A DNA stretch of 64,000 nt from Amycolatopsis xylanica (GCF_900107045.1 NZ_FNON01000005.1:186001-250000), one strand, 5' to 3'; counted from the stretch's first letter, positions 49,157-58,285 are shown. A program made the numbers and translations. The notes: generated from the letters alone by a model not told the origin.

Positions 49157-49741
49157 TCAGGACACGAGCGCCGCGCTCACCGCGCGGGCGGTGTGCTCGA
49201 CCGCCACGAGCCCGCGCTGAGGGGGCAGGGTGGCCGCGATGGCGCCGAGTATCTCGCCGGTCGGCAGCCGGACGGGCGCTTCGGAGACGGTCAGGCCGTG
49301 CTCGGCCTGCCAGCAGGGGGAGAAGCGCCCGGTGTGCTGGGGCACCGTGGCGCCGGGCCGCAGCAGGCACTCGTGCTCCGGCCGGGTGAGGCTGGCCGCG
49401 GCGATGAGCATGTGGCCGTCACAGGGCACCGCGAGCACCGCGCTGGCCCGGGTGGTGGTGGCGAGCAGCCGGAGCCGGTGGCGCGCGAGATCGAGCAGCC
49501 GAGGGTAGGGCTGCCACCATTGGCCGAGCCGGAACGCCTGCACGCCGATGCGATAGCGGTTTTCGCTGCGCTGGACAACCTCCAATTCGGTTAATTGATC
49601 GAGTAACCGGTGTGCCGTCGCCTTCGGGATCGAACAGGAATCGGCCAGTTGTGTCAGTCCTGCTTCTCCCCGGTGTCTTACTAATGCGTCCAGCAGGGTG
49701 AATGCCCCTTCGAGCACACTTCTGGGCTTTTTCGTTTTCAT
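49157..49741 (-). CDS. Short IclR-family transcriptional regulator
   Basis: A 194-residue regulator. The N-terminal helix-turn-helix reads AFTLLDALVRHRGEAGLTQL then ADSCSIPKATAHRLLDQL, typical of IclR. The ligand domain is about 50 residues shorter than usual and lacks most of the conserved effector-binding elements, though LATTTRASAVLAVPCDGHML is recognisable. ATG 49741 has GAGGGGG seven bases upstream. It is divergent from a secreted repeat-protein gene and may regulate it. It could be degenerate in ligand binding. Confidence 0.82.
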   Translation of the reverse strand: MKTKKPRSVLEGAFTLLDALVRHRGEAGLTQLADSCSIPKATAHRLLDQLTELEVVQRSENRYRIGVQAFRLGQWWQPYPRLLDLARHRLRLLATTTRASAVLAVPCDGHMLIAAASLTRPEHECLLRPGATVPQHTGRFSPCWQAEHGLTVSEAPVRLPTGEILGAIAATLPPQRGLVAVEHTARAVSAALVS

Positions 49742-49893
49742 ATGTATCCCCCTCATTCGGTCCGCTGTGCGGAACTGATGATGACGATCCCAGCGCCGGA
49801 AGGTCACGCTGTAGGTACCCCGGTGCGTATTTTCGGGCAATGCCGAGCGCGCCGGGAAGAGTACATCCACCAAGGGGAAAGGGGTTCCGGCAA

Positions 49894-50775
49894 ATGCGAA
49901 GAACCATTCGGCTGGGAGCGATGATCACCGGTGCGCTCGCGGCTTTGGCCGTGGCGCCCGCGGTCGCGGGCGCCGACACCGGTGCGGCCCGGATCGCGGC
50001 GTCGCCCGCGTCGCAGAAGATCGCGGCGGACTTCGACGGCGACGGCTTCGCCGACAAGGCGGTGTGGCGGCCCAGCGACGGTGTCTGGTACGTGATCCGC
50101 AGCAGCAACGGCAGTGTGCTCACCCGCCAGTGGGGCACCGCGGGTGATGTCCCGGTCGCCGCGGACTATGACGGCGACAAGCGTGCGGACTTCGCCGTCT
50201 GGCGTCCGGGCGATGGTGTCTGGTACATCATCCAAAGCAGCAACGGCGCGGTCGTGACCACGCAGTGGGGTACCGCCGGAGACGTTCCGCTGCCCGAGGA
50301 TTTCACCGGGGACGGGCGCGCCGATATCACCGTCTGGCGGCCGAGCGACGGTGTCTGGTACGTCCGCGGAATCGCGACCGTGCAGTGGGGTACCAGTGGC
50401 GACGTGCCGGTGGCCGGTGATTTCAATGGCGACGGCAAGGCCGATTTCACGGTCTGGCGACCGGGTGATGGCGTCTGGTACGTGCGCGATATCGCGACCG
50501 TGCAGTGGGGCACCGCCGGTGACATTCCGGTGGCCGGTGATTTCAACGCCGACGGCAAGTCGGATTTCGTGGTCTGGCGGCCGAGCGACGGCGTCTGGTA
50601 TGTGCGCGGAATCGTGCACCAGCAATGGGGCACGGCGGGCGACATTCCGCTGGGCGGTAATTTCGGTGGCGATTCCCGTGCCGATTTCGTGGTGTGGCGC
50701 CCGAGCAATGGGTACTGGTTCGGCCTGAACCTGTTCACCACGCAGTGGGGTGTCGCGGGCGACATCCCGGTCTGA
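49894..50775 (+). CDS. Secreted VCBS/FG-GAP-like repeat protein
   Basis: A 293-residue exported protein: signal peptide MRRTIRLGAMITGALAALAV with cut near AGA-D, then six tandem repeats. Units 1-2 are 45 residues with an SSNG insert; units 3-6 are about 40. The consensus is D-F-x-G-D-G-x-A-D-x-x-V-W-R-P-S-D-G-V-W-Y, ending QWGTAGDVPV. The DFNGDGKAD loops look like calcium-binding FG-GAP/VCBS loops and six or seven blades would make a beta-propeller. ATG 49894 follows a GGGG-rich leader. It may be a surface or extracellular binding protein. Divergent from the IclR gene. Confidence 0.82.
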   Translation: MRRTIRLGAMITGALAALAVAPAVAGADTGAARIAASPASQKIAADFDGDGFADKAVWRPSDGVWYVIRSSNGSVLTRQWGTAGDVPVAADYDGDKRADFAVWRPGDGVWYIIQSSNGAVVTTQWGTAGDVPLPEDFTGDGRADITVWRPSDGVWYVRGIATVQWGTSGDVPVAGDFNGDGKADFTVWRPGDGVWYVRDIATVQWGTAGDIPVAGDFNADGKSDFVVWRPSDGVWYVRGIVHQQWGTAGDIPLGGNFGGDSRADFVVWRPSNGYWFGLNLFTTQWGVAGDIPV

Positions 50776-50820
50776 TCGGGGGAGCGGCGGTGGGGGCCGG
50801 GCCCGGCCCCCACCGCGCGC

Positions 50821-52047
50821 TCACGCCACGCGTTCGAAGACGGCGGCGAGCCCCTGGCCGCCGCCGATGCACATGGTCTCGAGGCCGTAGCGGGCGTCGC
50901 GGCGCCGCATCTCGCGGACCAGCGTGGTCAGGATCCGGACGCCGGTGGCGCCGACCGGGTGACCGAGCGAGATGCCGGAGCCGTTGACGTTCAGCCGCTC
51001 GGCGAAGTCCCGCTCGGTCAGCTTCCACTCGCGGGTGCAGGCCAGCACCTGGGCGGCGAAGGCCTCGTTCAGCTCGATGAGGTCGATGTCGCCGAGGCCG
51101 AGCCCGGCGCGCTCGAGCGCCTTGGCCGTGGCCGGGACCGGGCCGATCCCCATCGTGCGCGGTGGCACGCCGGCGACCGCCCAGGAGACGAGGCGGGCCA
51201 GTGGCCGCAGCCCGAGCTCAGCGGCTTTGGCCGCACTGGCGACCACACAGACAGCGGCCCCGTCGTTCTGCCCGCTCGCGTTGCCCGCGGTGACGGTGGC
51301 TTCGGGGTCCTGGCGCAGCATGACCGGCTTGAGCGCGGCGAGCGACTCGGCGGTGGTGTCCGCGCGCGGGTGCTCGTCGGCGTCGACGACGACGTCGGGT
51401 TTCCCGCGTTTGCCGGGAATGGTGACCGGCACGATCTCCTCGGCGAAGACCGCGCGCGCCGCGACCGCCCGCAGATGCGAGGTCACCGCGAGCGCGTCCT
51501 GCTCCTCACGGGGGATCTTGTACTCCCGCCGGAGGTTCTCGGCCGTCTCGAGCATGCCGCCCGGCACGGGGAAGTTAGCGCCGCCTGCGGTCAGGCGCGC
51601 CCGCGCGAGCCGGTCGTGCAGCTCGACGCCGGATCCCTTGACACCCCAGCGCATCGCGTCGCTGTAGAACTCGACCTGGCTCATGCTCTCGGCGCCACCG
51701 GCGAGCACGAGGTCCGCGACCCCGGTCTGCACGCGCATGGCCGCGTCGAGCACGGCCTGGAGCCCGGATCCGCACCGCCGGTCGACCTGCAGGCCCGGCA
51801 CCTCGACCGGCAGCCCGGCGTCCAGCGCCGCCACCCGGCCGATCGCCGGCGCCTCGCCGTTGGGGTTGCACTGGCCGAAGATCACGTCGTCGACCGCGGT
51901 CACCGGGATGCCGGTGCGGCGCAGCACTTCGCGGAGGACGGTCGCGGCCAGTTCGGTCACGGCGACGTCCTTGTAGACGCCGCCGAATCGCCCGACGGCG
52001 GTGCGGACGGGTTCGCAGATCAGCACTTCTTCGGTCACGCCGGTCAT
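50821..52047 (-). CDS. Acetyl-CoA C-acyltransferase / acetyltransferase (thiolase)
   Basis: A 408-residue thiolase. The active Cys is in VDRRCGSGLQAVLD, His in GSGISLGHPVGATG and the second Cys in LETMCIGGGQGLAAVF. It starts LICEPVRTAVGRFGGVYKDV. The sequence is closer to biosynthetic/PcaF-type thiolases than to the FadA at 23176, but substrate is unresolved. Its ATG 52047 lies 16 bases after the upstream alpha/beta-hydrolase stop, so the pair may be an operon. Confidence 0.92.
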   Translation of the reverse strand: MTGVTEEVLICEPVRTAVGRFGGVYKDVAVTELAATVLREVLRRTGIPVTAVDDVIFGQCNPNGEAPAIGRVAALDAGLPVEVPGLQVDRRCGSGLQAVLDAAMRVQTGVADLVLAGGAESMSQVEFYSDAMRWGVKGSGVELHDRLARARLTAGGANFPVPGGMLETAENLRREYKIPREEQDALAVTSHLRAVAARAVFAEEIVPVTIPGKRGKPDVVVDADEHPRADTTAESLAALKPVMLRQDPEATVTAGNASGQNDGAAVCVVASAAKAAELGLRPLARLVSWAVAGVPPRTMGIGPVPATAKALERAGLGLGDIDLIELNEAFAAQVLACTREWKLTERDFAERLNVNGSGISLGHPVGATGVRILTTLVREMRRRDARYGLETMCIGGGQGLAAVFERVA

Positions 52048-52063
52048 AGTGCCACCCGGCGGT

Positions 52064-52768
52064 TCAGAGCCACCCGTCGAGCGAGCCCATGAACCCCGCG
52101 TGGTCGGCGTAGTGCAACGTGTGATCGGGATGGGCCACCTCGCGCACCTCGAACCCGCGCCCGGCCAGCTCGGCCGCGAACGCCGTCGACAGCACCCGGC
52201 TCGGCTTCGCGAGCTGGATCATCGACGGCACCACCGGCGGCGGCGAGAGATCTTGCCCGGCCAGCCGGTGCAGGAACCCGATCGAGGTGTCGAGGTCCCA
52301 CGCCGCGATGGTCTCGGCTTCTACCTCGCGCGCCTCGTCGTTCCACTGTGGACGCTCGGCGAACAGCTGCTCGACGCTGAGTCCCTTGGTGCGCGCCATA
52401 TCCCGGGTGATGAACGCCTCCAGCACATCGAGCCGCGGCACCCGGAACAACGGCTCCGAGTAGACCGCCCGCTCCGGCAGCAGCCGCTCGACGGCCAGCG
52501 CCAGCGTCATTCCCCCCATCGAGTGACCCAGCGCCAGCGCGGGCTTGGCGGGCACGGTCGCCAGCAAGGCTTCGGCGAACTCCGCCGGCTCGGCGTCGGG
52601 CGCGGGCGCCGAGCCGCCGTGCCCGGGCAGGTCGACGGCGATCACCCGATAACCGCGTCCGGCCAGCTCCGGCCCGACCCGCCACCACGCGCGTGAGCTC
52701 GCGCCCATCCCGTGCACCAGCACGGCGACCCGGTCGCCGGAACCCCACTCACGCGTGTGCAGCCTCAT
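52064..52768 (-). CDS. Alpha/beta-fold hydrolase
   Basis: A 234-residue hydrolase. The oxyanion region is VLVHGMGASSRAW, the nucleophile Ser is in LGHSMGGMTLAL, and the base His is in HPDHTLHYAD near the C-terminus. It is small, without a large cap. It lies just upstream of the thiolase gene in the same direction. It could cleave an ester or thioester; no substrate can be named. Confidence 0.88.
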   Translation of the reverse strand: MRLHTREWGSGDRVAVLVHGMGASSRAWWRVGPELAGRGYRVIAVDLPGHGGSAPAPDAEPAEFAEALLATVPAKPALALGHSMGGMTLALAVERLLPERAVYSEPLFRVPRLDVLEAFITRDMARTKGLSVEQLFAERPQWNDEAREVEAETIAAWDLDTSIGFLHRLAGQDLSPPPVVPSMIQLAKPSRVLSTAFAAELAGRGFEVREVAHPDHTLHYADHAGFMGSLDGWL

Positions 52769-52861
52769 GCGACCTTTTTACCGAAAACCGGGACCACTGC
52801 CCATTTTCCGGCAGCCGCTCTGTGCCGTTTGGACCATCGGCTGGACCGAACGGCACACCAC

Positions 52862-53842
52862 TCACGGGGTCGCGGCCGAGGACGGCGTGCTCTGCACGAT
52901 CGTGTCCTGCGCCCAGCGCTCACTGAACCCGGCGAGGAACGCCAGGCCGGTGAAGTAGAAGGTCGTGCCGGTGCCGACGGCCTCCTTGAACGGGATCAGC
53001 CCGCCGAGGATGAGCACGTAGATCGCCGCGCCGAAGACCGCGCCCACCGCCGGGCGGAACGCGCCGGCCAGCACCGTCATCCAGCGGGTCCGTTCGATCG
53101 CCACGTCGACCTGGCCATTGTTCGTGATCCGGGTCATCACGCTCAGGAGCGCGCCGATCGCGCCGGCGGCCAGGCAGACCGCGAGCTGGCCGTCGGCCAG
53201 GTCCCGGACGAGCAGCAGCCCGAAGATCAGCATCGTCACGAGTGCCACGCCGAGCGGCAGCCCGATGATGTAGAAGGTGATCGCCGAGTTGCGCACCGCC
53301 GAGGTGGCGAAGGCCTTCGCCTCGGTGATGTCCTTTTCCGCGGCTTCGGCTTCTTGGCTCTGCCGTTGATCGAGCCATTCCAGATCGGGCTGGCTTGTGA
53401 GGTCGCGTGAAGCTTCTTCGCGTTCTCGGCTGACGAGATCGAGGATTCCCAGCAGATGCACGATCACGCTGTAGATCGTCTGCGCGAAGATTTCCTGCGC
53501 CCGGCTCCGCAAGAGCGCGGAGTTCTTGTGTTCTTCCTGCCGGGCGGAGCGTAATGCCGCCGCGAAGCTCGGGGTCGCTTCCGCGCTGCTGTAGTTGACA
53601 TGCAGCTTGTAAGCGCCTTTGGTGAACCATCGCCGTCCGAACAGACGGCGTTCCCGCCTGCTGCGCACCAGGATGGCCGCCGCGGGCGTGTCCGGGTAGT
53701 AGTGCTCCTCGATGATGTCCCCGTTGACTTCGCAGAACTTGTCGCGGATCTCGTTGAAATGCGGCTGGCCGGCTTTGATGAATTCGCGGCGCAGCTCCAG
53801 CGGTGTGGGGCTCTTCGGCAGCACAAAGGGTTCGTCGGCCAT
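52862..53842 (-). CDS. Membrane protein of unknown function
   Basis: A 326-residue protein. The first ~180 residues are charged and probably helical (LELRREFIKAGQPHFNEIRD; later a long Glu-rich SREREEASRDLTSQPDLEW, AEKDITEAKAFATSAVR). Four membrane helices follow in the second half: about 190-215, 222-240, 260-285 and 295-310. ATG 53842 has GGGGGAGG upstream. The nearest neighbours are not in the same pathway. I do not recognise the family. The palindrome at 53854-53869 lies just before its ribosome site. Confidence 0.72.
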   Translation of the reverse strand: MADEPFVLPKSPTPLELRREFIKAGQPHFNEIRDKFCEVNGDIIEEHYYPDTPAAAILVRSRRERRLFGRRWFTKGAYKLHVNYSSAEATPSFAAALRSARQEEHKNSALLRSRAQEIFAQTIYSVIVHLLGILDLVSREREEASRDLTSQPDLEWLDQRQSQEAEAAEKDITEAKAFATSAVRNSAITFYIIGLPLGVALVTMLIFGLLLVRDLADGQLAVCLAAGAIGALLSVMTRITNNGQVDVAIERTRWMTVLAGAFRPAVGAVFGAAIYVLILGGLIPFKEAVGTGTTFYFTGLAFLAGFSERWAQDTIVQSTPSSAATP

Positions 53843-53853
53843 CTGGTCCTCCC

Positions 53854-53869
53854 CCGTTAGGCCTAACGG
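53854..53869. promoter_or_regulatory. Perfect 16-base palindrome before the membrane-protein gene
   Basis: CCGTTAGG-CCTAACGG with no central spacer. It overlaps the ribosome site region of the gene at 52862-53842, four bases upstream of its GGAGG. It is a typical operator size for a dimeric regulator. The surrounding 53870-53952 holds only AT-rich promoter-like sequence. Confidence 0.55.
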
Positions 53870-53952
53870 TATCGGTCCCATGCTCCGGGTTCGGCTGCGC
53901 GTTGTAAGGAAATTGACGGAAGTGAAATCTGTTTTAGCTCGAACGGCCCATC

Positions 53953-55521
53953 CTAAAGCCTAAGTTGTAACTGCGTCAGGATGCGTTGCGCGGGGTCGGC
54001 GAGGTCGATTCCCGAGATCTCCTCGGCGCGGCGGACGCGATATCGGACCGTGTTCGGGTGGATGTTCAGCTCCCCGGCGGCTTTGCGCACATCACCGAAA
54101 GCGTCCAGATACGCCAGCAGCGCGGGGATCAGGATGCCGCCGTGCTCGGCGTCGTGTGTCACCAATTCCGTCAGCCGGGGGTCGCGGATCCGGGGCTGGT
54201 CGCCCAGATAAGCGAGCACCTCGGAGAGCAAGACCTCGGCGCGCACGTCCGCCAGCGAGGCGACGTCGGCTTTCCAATGGCCGCGGGCCATCGTCGCGAG
54301 CACTCGGTCGGCGTCGGCACGCGAAAGGACACTTTCGGCGAGGCGTGGAACAACGCCGCCCAAAGCGGCGCGGACGGGGACGTCGAGATGCCGTGCCGCG
54401 GCGGCGACGATCTCCTTGGCCAAAGCGAGCACGCGGGTTTCACCGCGGTCGGGCAGATCCGGCAGCAACGCGTACACGCGGCCGCCGATGACGCTGACCA
54501 TCGCGCTGCGCCGGTAGGCCGCCGTGTGCACCGAGATCAGGTTGACCAGTTCGGCGCGCCGGAGCTGGCGGCCGGTGCTGGCGCCCTCGCGGTGCAGTGC
54601 GAAGACGACCACCATCGCCGGGCGCGCGGGGTCGGCGCCGATGTCGTCGGCGACCGACTCGGCGTCGACGCGCCCGTCGAGCAAACTGACCAAAAGGTCC
54701 TCGCGCAGGCGGTTTTCGGGGCTCGGCAGGGTCCGGTGCCGGATCAGCTGGGGCGCGAGTGTGCGGCTGGCGCCCAAAAGCGCGGACTCGGCCTGGTCGT
54801 TGAGTGGTTGCGACCCCTCTTGCACCCAGATGGTGCCGAGCGGTTGGGAACCGGCGTGGATGCCCGCCGCGATGCGCCTGCGGATGCCGAGGTCCGGCCG
54901 TTCGTCGATGCGGACGATGCCTTCGCCCGCGCGCAGTCGTTGGTAAACGCCCCATTCGCGCAGCATCGCGAGGTAGCGTTCCGGGCCCTGCCGTCCCAAA
55001 ATCGACAACCGCCGCAGCTCGTCGACCTCGTCGCCCGCCCGCGAATACGCGAGGACGCGGCTCGCCGTGTCCTCGATACTGACCAAACCGCCGGTGAGGG
55101 TCGCGATCGTTTGCGCCAGCGAGAACAGGTCGCCCAGCACCTCGCCCGTCTCGGCCTCGCCGCCCGCTCGCGCCGCGTCGATGACCGCTCGCGTCAACGC
55201 CTCGACCTGCTCCCAGCGGGCCTCCGGGCGGACCTCGAGCAGGGTGACGCCCGCGTCGGCCGCGACGCTCGCCAGCCCCGTCGCGCCTTTGACGGCCACG
55301 GCGGCCGCGCCGCTCTTGCCCGCGACTCGGATCGCGGGCGCCGCCGACCGGCCGCGGGCGCCGATGACCAGCACGAGGTCGCCCGCGTGGGCCTCCGGCG
55401 GGTCCTCGGGATCGAGGATGACCACGTCGTCGACCCGCACGCCCAGGCCCTGCGGGGCGGTGACGACCTCGACCAGCGGGTCGCCCAGCGTGGCCAAAAT
55501 ATGGCGAAGCGAAGTACTCAA
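53953..55521 (-). CDS. PucR-family regulator of proline catabolism
   Basis: A 522-residue regulator. The N-terminal domain begins LRHILATLGDPLVEVVTAPQ and is PucR-like; the middle is GGDEF-like/CdaR type (VFALHREGASTGRQLRRAEL region); the C-terminal helix-turn-helix reads LLAYLDAFGDVRKAAGELNI then HPNTVRYRVRRAEEISGIDL. It is divergent from pruA and the proline dehydrogenase gene and should control them. No ATG or GTG fits; the start is TTG 55521 with GGA seven bases upstream. In streptomycetes and corynebacteria similar PucR proteins activate proline catabolism. Confidence 0.88.
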   Translation of the reverse strand: MSTSLRHILATLGDPLVEVVTAPQGLGVRVDDVVILDPEDPPEAHAGDLVLVIGARGRSAAPAIRVAGKSGAAAVAVKGATGLASVAADAGVTLLEVRPEARWEQVEALTRAVIDAARAGGEAETGEVLGDLFSLAQTIATLTGGLVSIEDTASRVLAYSRAGDEVDELRRLSILGRQGPERYLAMLREWGVYQRLRAGEGIVRIDERPDLGIRRRIAAGIHAGSQPLGTIWVQEGSQPLNDQAESALLGASRTLAPQLIRHRTLPSPENRLREDLLVSLLDGRVDAESVADDIGADPARPAMVVVFALHREGASTGRQLRRAELVNLISVHTAAYRRSAMVSVIGGRVYALLPDLPDRGETRVLALAKEIVAAAARHLDVPVRAALGGVVPRLAESVLSRADADRVLATMARGHWKADVASLADVRAEVLLSEVLAYLGDQPRIRDPRLTELVTHDAEHGGILIPALLAYLDAFGDVRKAAGELNIHPNTVRYRVRRAEEISGIDLADPAQRILTQLQLRL

Positions 55522-55542
55522 GATTTCATCCGATCGAACAAA

Positions 55543-55559
55543 CCAGTACTGGCTATCTT
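55543..55559 (+). promoter_or_regulatory. Palindrome and -10 in the pruA promoter
   Basis: CCAGTACTGG at 55543-55552 is a perfect 10-base palindrome; TATCTT at 55554-55559 right after it is a -10-like hexamer reading to pruA. The leader is about 80 bases. A PucR-type regulator could bind the palindrome. The half-site GATTTCATCC at 55522-55531 resembles the PucR operator at 12140. Confidence 0.45.
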
Positions 55560-55643
55560 AGCGAGCCGGACAAACACATGGCACGCTTCGGGGCATACCG
55601 TTTTCGGGTACCCCACGAAGGTGAAGTCGTCAGGAGTGCTGCT

Positions 55644-57272
55644 GTGGATGCCGTGACCCAGACCCCCGCCCCCAAGAACGAGCCGGTGCTGAACTACGCA
55701 CCCGGCAGCGCCGAGCGCGCTGAGCTCGAGGGCGCGCTCAAGCAGCTGGGCGGGGCCGAGCCGATCGACCTGACGCTGACCATCGGCGGCAAGCAGCGCG
55801 TCGGCGGTGGCGACAAGATCGACGTCGTCCAGCCGCACAACCACGGTCACGTGCTGGGCACCATCCGCGGCGCCACCGCGCAGGACACCGCCGACGCGAT
55901 CGCCGCCGCCAACGCCGCCGCCCCCGAGTGGCGCGCGCTCAGCTTCGACGACCGGGCCGCGATCATCTTGCGCGCGGCCGACCTGCTGTCCGGCCCGTGG
56001 CGCGCCAAGCTCAACGCCGCCACCATGCTCGGCCAGTCGAAGACCGCCATCCAGGCCGAGATCGACTCCGCCTGCGAGCTGGCCGACTTCTGGCGCTTCA
56101 ACGTCGACTTCGGCCGCCGCATCCTCGCCGAGCAGCCCGCCAGCTCGCCGGGCCTGTGGAACCGCATGGAGCAGCGTCCGCTCGAGGGCTTCGTCTACGC
56201 GATCACCCCGTTCAACTTCACCGCCATCGCCGGCAACCTGCCGACCGCGCCCGCGCTGATGGGCAACGTCGTGCTGTGGAAGCCGTCGCCGACGCAGAGC
56301 TTCGCCGCGCACCTGACCATGCGCCTGCTCGAAGAGGCCGGCATGCCGCCGGGCGTGATCAACCTGCTCCCCGGCCACGGCGCGCCCGTGTCCGAGGTCG
56401 CGCTGACCCACCGCGACCTGGCGGGCATCCACTTCACCGGCTCGACCGCGACCTTCCAGCACCTGTGGAGCACCGTCGGCGCGAACATCGCCGGTTACCG
56501 CAGCTACCCGCGCCTGGTCGGCGAGACCGGCGGCAAGGACTTCGTGCTCGCGCACCCGTCCGCCGACATCGACGTCCTGCGCACCGCGCTCGTCCGCGGC
56601 GCCTTCGAGTACCAGGGCCAGAAGTGCTCCGCCGCCTCGCGTGCCTACGTCCCGCGTTCGCTGTGGGCTCAGCTCAAGGACGGCCTGGTCGCCGAGACCG
56701 AGGCGCTGAAGATCGGAGACGTCACCGACTTCTCCAACTTCGCCGGCGCGGTCATCGACAAGCGCGCGTTCGACAAGCACTCGGCCGTGCTGCAGTCGGC
56801 CGCCGCCGACCCGCAGATCGAGGTCCTCGTGGGTGGCACCGCGGACGATTCGGTCGGCTACTTCGTCAAGCCGACGATCCTCGTCTCGGACAACCCGACG
56901 CACGAGATCTTCAGCACCGAGTACTTCGGCCCGATCCTGTCGCTGCACGTCTACGAAGACGCCGACTACGACAAGGTCCTCAAGCTGATCGACGAGACCG
57001 CCAGCTACGCGCTGACCGGCGCCGTCATCGCCAACGACCGTGCCGCCGCCGCCAAGGCGACCGAGTCGCTGCGCTTCGCCGCGGGCAACTTCTACATCAA
57101 CGACAAGCCGACCGGCGCCGTCGTCGGGCAGCAGCCCTTCGGTGGCGCGCGGGCGTCGGGCACCAACGACAAGGCCGGTTCGATCCTGAACCTGCTGCGC
57201 TGGACCAGCCCGCGCTCGATCAAGGAGACCTTCGTCCCGCCCACCAGCGTCCGCTACCCCCACCAGGGCTGA
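55644..57272 (+). CDS. pruA: L-glutamate-gamma-semialdehyde (P5C) dehydrogenase
   Basis: A 542-residue aldehyde dehydrogenase of the group that oxidises P5C to glutamate. The base Glu is in LVGETGGKDFVLA, the nucleophile Cys in YQGQKCSAASRAYVP, with the characteristic end segment KPTGAVVGQQPFGGARASGT and RWTSPRSIKETF. GTG 55644 has AGGAG seven bases upstream; an upstream in-frame extension is not needed. It is coupled with the proline dehydrogenase gene 23 bases downstream to degrade proline to glutamate. Separate PutA halves are normal in actinobacteria. Confidence 0.96.
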   Translation: MDAVTQTPAPKNEPVLNYAPGSAERAELEGALKQLGGAEPIDLTLTIGGKQRVGGGDKIDVVQPHNHGHVLGTIRGATAQDTADAIAAANAAAPEWRALSFDDRAAIILRAADLLSGPWRAKLNAATMLGQSKTAIQAEIDSACELADFWRFNVDFGRRILAEQPASSPGLWNRMEQRPLEGFVYAITPFNFTAIAGNLPTAPALMGNVVLWKPSPTQSFAAHLTMRLLEEAGMPPGVINLLPGHGAPVSEVALTHRDLAGIHFTGSTATFQHLWSTVGANIAGYRSYPRLVGETGGKDFVLAHPSADIDVLRTALVRGAFEYQGQKCSAASRAYVPRSLWAQLKDGLVAETEALKIGDVTDFSNFAGAVIDKRAFDKHSAVLQSAAADPQIEVLVGGTADDSVGYFVKPTILVSDNPTHEIFSTEYFGPILSLHVYEDADYDKVLKLIDETASYALTGAVIANDRAAAAKATESLRFAAGNFYINDKPTGAVVGQQPFGGARASGTNDKAGSILNLLRWTSPRSIKETFVPPTSVRYPHQG

Positions 57273-57295
57273 GTTTTTTCACTAGGAGACTCGTC

Positions 57296-58225
57296 ATGCT
57301 GCGTGCACCGTTGCTCGCCGCCGCCAGGTCGCGGCGCATGCGTTCGCTGGTCGAGACCGTGCCCGCCACCCGCTCGGTGGTGCGCCGGTTCGTCGCCGGA
57401 TCGGACACGGCCGACGCCGTCCGTGTCGTCCGGGAACTGACCGAAGACGGCCTGCGGATCACCCTCGACCACCTCGGTGAGGACACCACCGACGCGGCGC
57501 AGGCCACCACGACCGTTCGCGCCTACGAGGAGATGCTCGCCGCGCTGGCCGCGGACGGACTGGCCCAGGGCGCGGACGTTTCGGTCAAGTTGTCGGCCGT
57601 CGGTCAATTCCTGCCCGTGGACGGCGAGAAGATCGCGCTGGAGAACGCGCGGCGCATCTGCGAGGCCGCGGCCGCCGTCGGCGCGACGGTGACGCTGGAC
57701 ATGGAAGACCACACCACCACGGACTCGACGCTCGGCATCCTGCGCGAGCTGCGCGTCGACTTCCCGTGGGTGGGCGCGGTGCTGCAGGCGTACCTGCGCC
57801 GCACCGAGCAGGACTGCCGGGAGCTGTCCGGCGAAGGTTCGAGGGTGCGGCTGTGCAAGGGCGCGTACGCCGAGCCCGAGACCGTCGCTTTCCAGGACAA
57901 AGCCGAGGTCGACCGGTCCTACGTGCGGTGCCTCAAGGTCCTCATGGCGGGCAAGGGCTACCCGATGGTCGCCTCACACGACCCCCGCATGATCGCCATC
58001 GCCGAAAAACTGGCGATGGAGGCCGGGCGCGCGCCGTCCGACCACGAGTTCCAGATGCTCTACGGCATCCGGCCGGAGGAACAGCGCCGGATCGCGGCGG
58101 ACGGCGAGACCATGCGCGTCTACGTGCCGTATGGCGACGAGTGGTACGGCTACTTCATGCGCCGTCTCGCCGAGCGTCCCGCGAACCTGACGTTCTTCCT
58201 GCGGGGCCTCGCCACCCGCGGGTGA
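57296..58225 (+). CDS. putB: Proline dehydrogenase
   Basis: A 309-residue FAD TIM-barrel enzyme that oxidises proline to P5C. Diagnostic blocks are VSVKLSAVGQFLP, QAYLRRTEQDC, RVRLCKGAYAEPETVAFQ, and the C-terminal YVPYGDEWYGYFMRRLAERP with the substrate-binding Arg pair. ATG 57296 has AGGAG seven bases upstream. It follows pruA in one operon under the divergent PucR regulator. Length is that of the monofunctional short form. Confidence 0.95.
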   Translation: MLRAPLLAAARSRRMRSLVETVPATRSVVRRFVAGSDTADAVRVVRELTEDGLRITLDHLGEDTTDAAQATTTVRAYEEMLAALAADGLAQGADVSVKLSAVGQFLPVDGEKIALENARRICEAAAAVGATVTLDMEDHTTTDSTLGILRELRVDFPWVGAVLQAYLRRTEQDCRELSGEGSRVRLCKGAYAEPETVAFQDKAEVDRSYVRCLKVLMAGKGYPMVASHDPRMIAIAEKLAMEAGRAPSDHEFQMLYGIRPEEQRRIAADGETMRVYVPYGDEWYGYFMRRLAERPANLTFFLRGLATRG

Positions 58226-58236
58226 CCCTGCCGCGT

Positions 58237-58285
58237 AATAAAGCCCGCTTTGTCCCCGACCGGGATAAAGCGGGCTTTATCCCGG
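58237..58285. terminator. Double family-B palindrome between convergent genes
   Basis: ATAAAGCCCGCTTTGTCC (58239-58256) and then CGGGATAAAGC-GG-GCTTTATCCCG (58261-58284), in inverted order. It fills the space between the proline dehydrogenase stop and the thioredoxin stop and is placed to end both transcripts. Confidence 0.75.
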
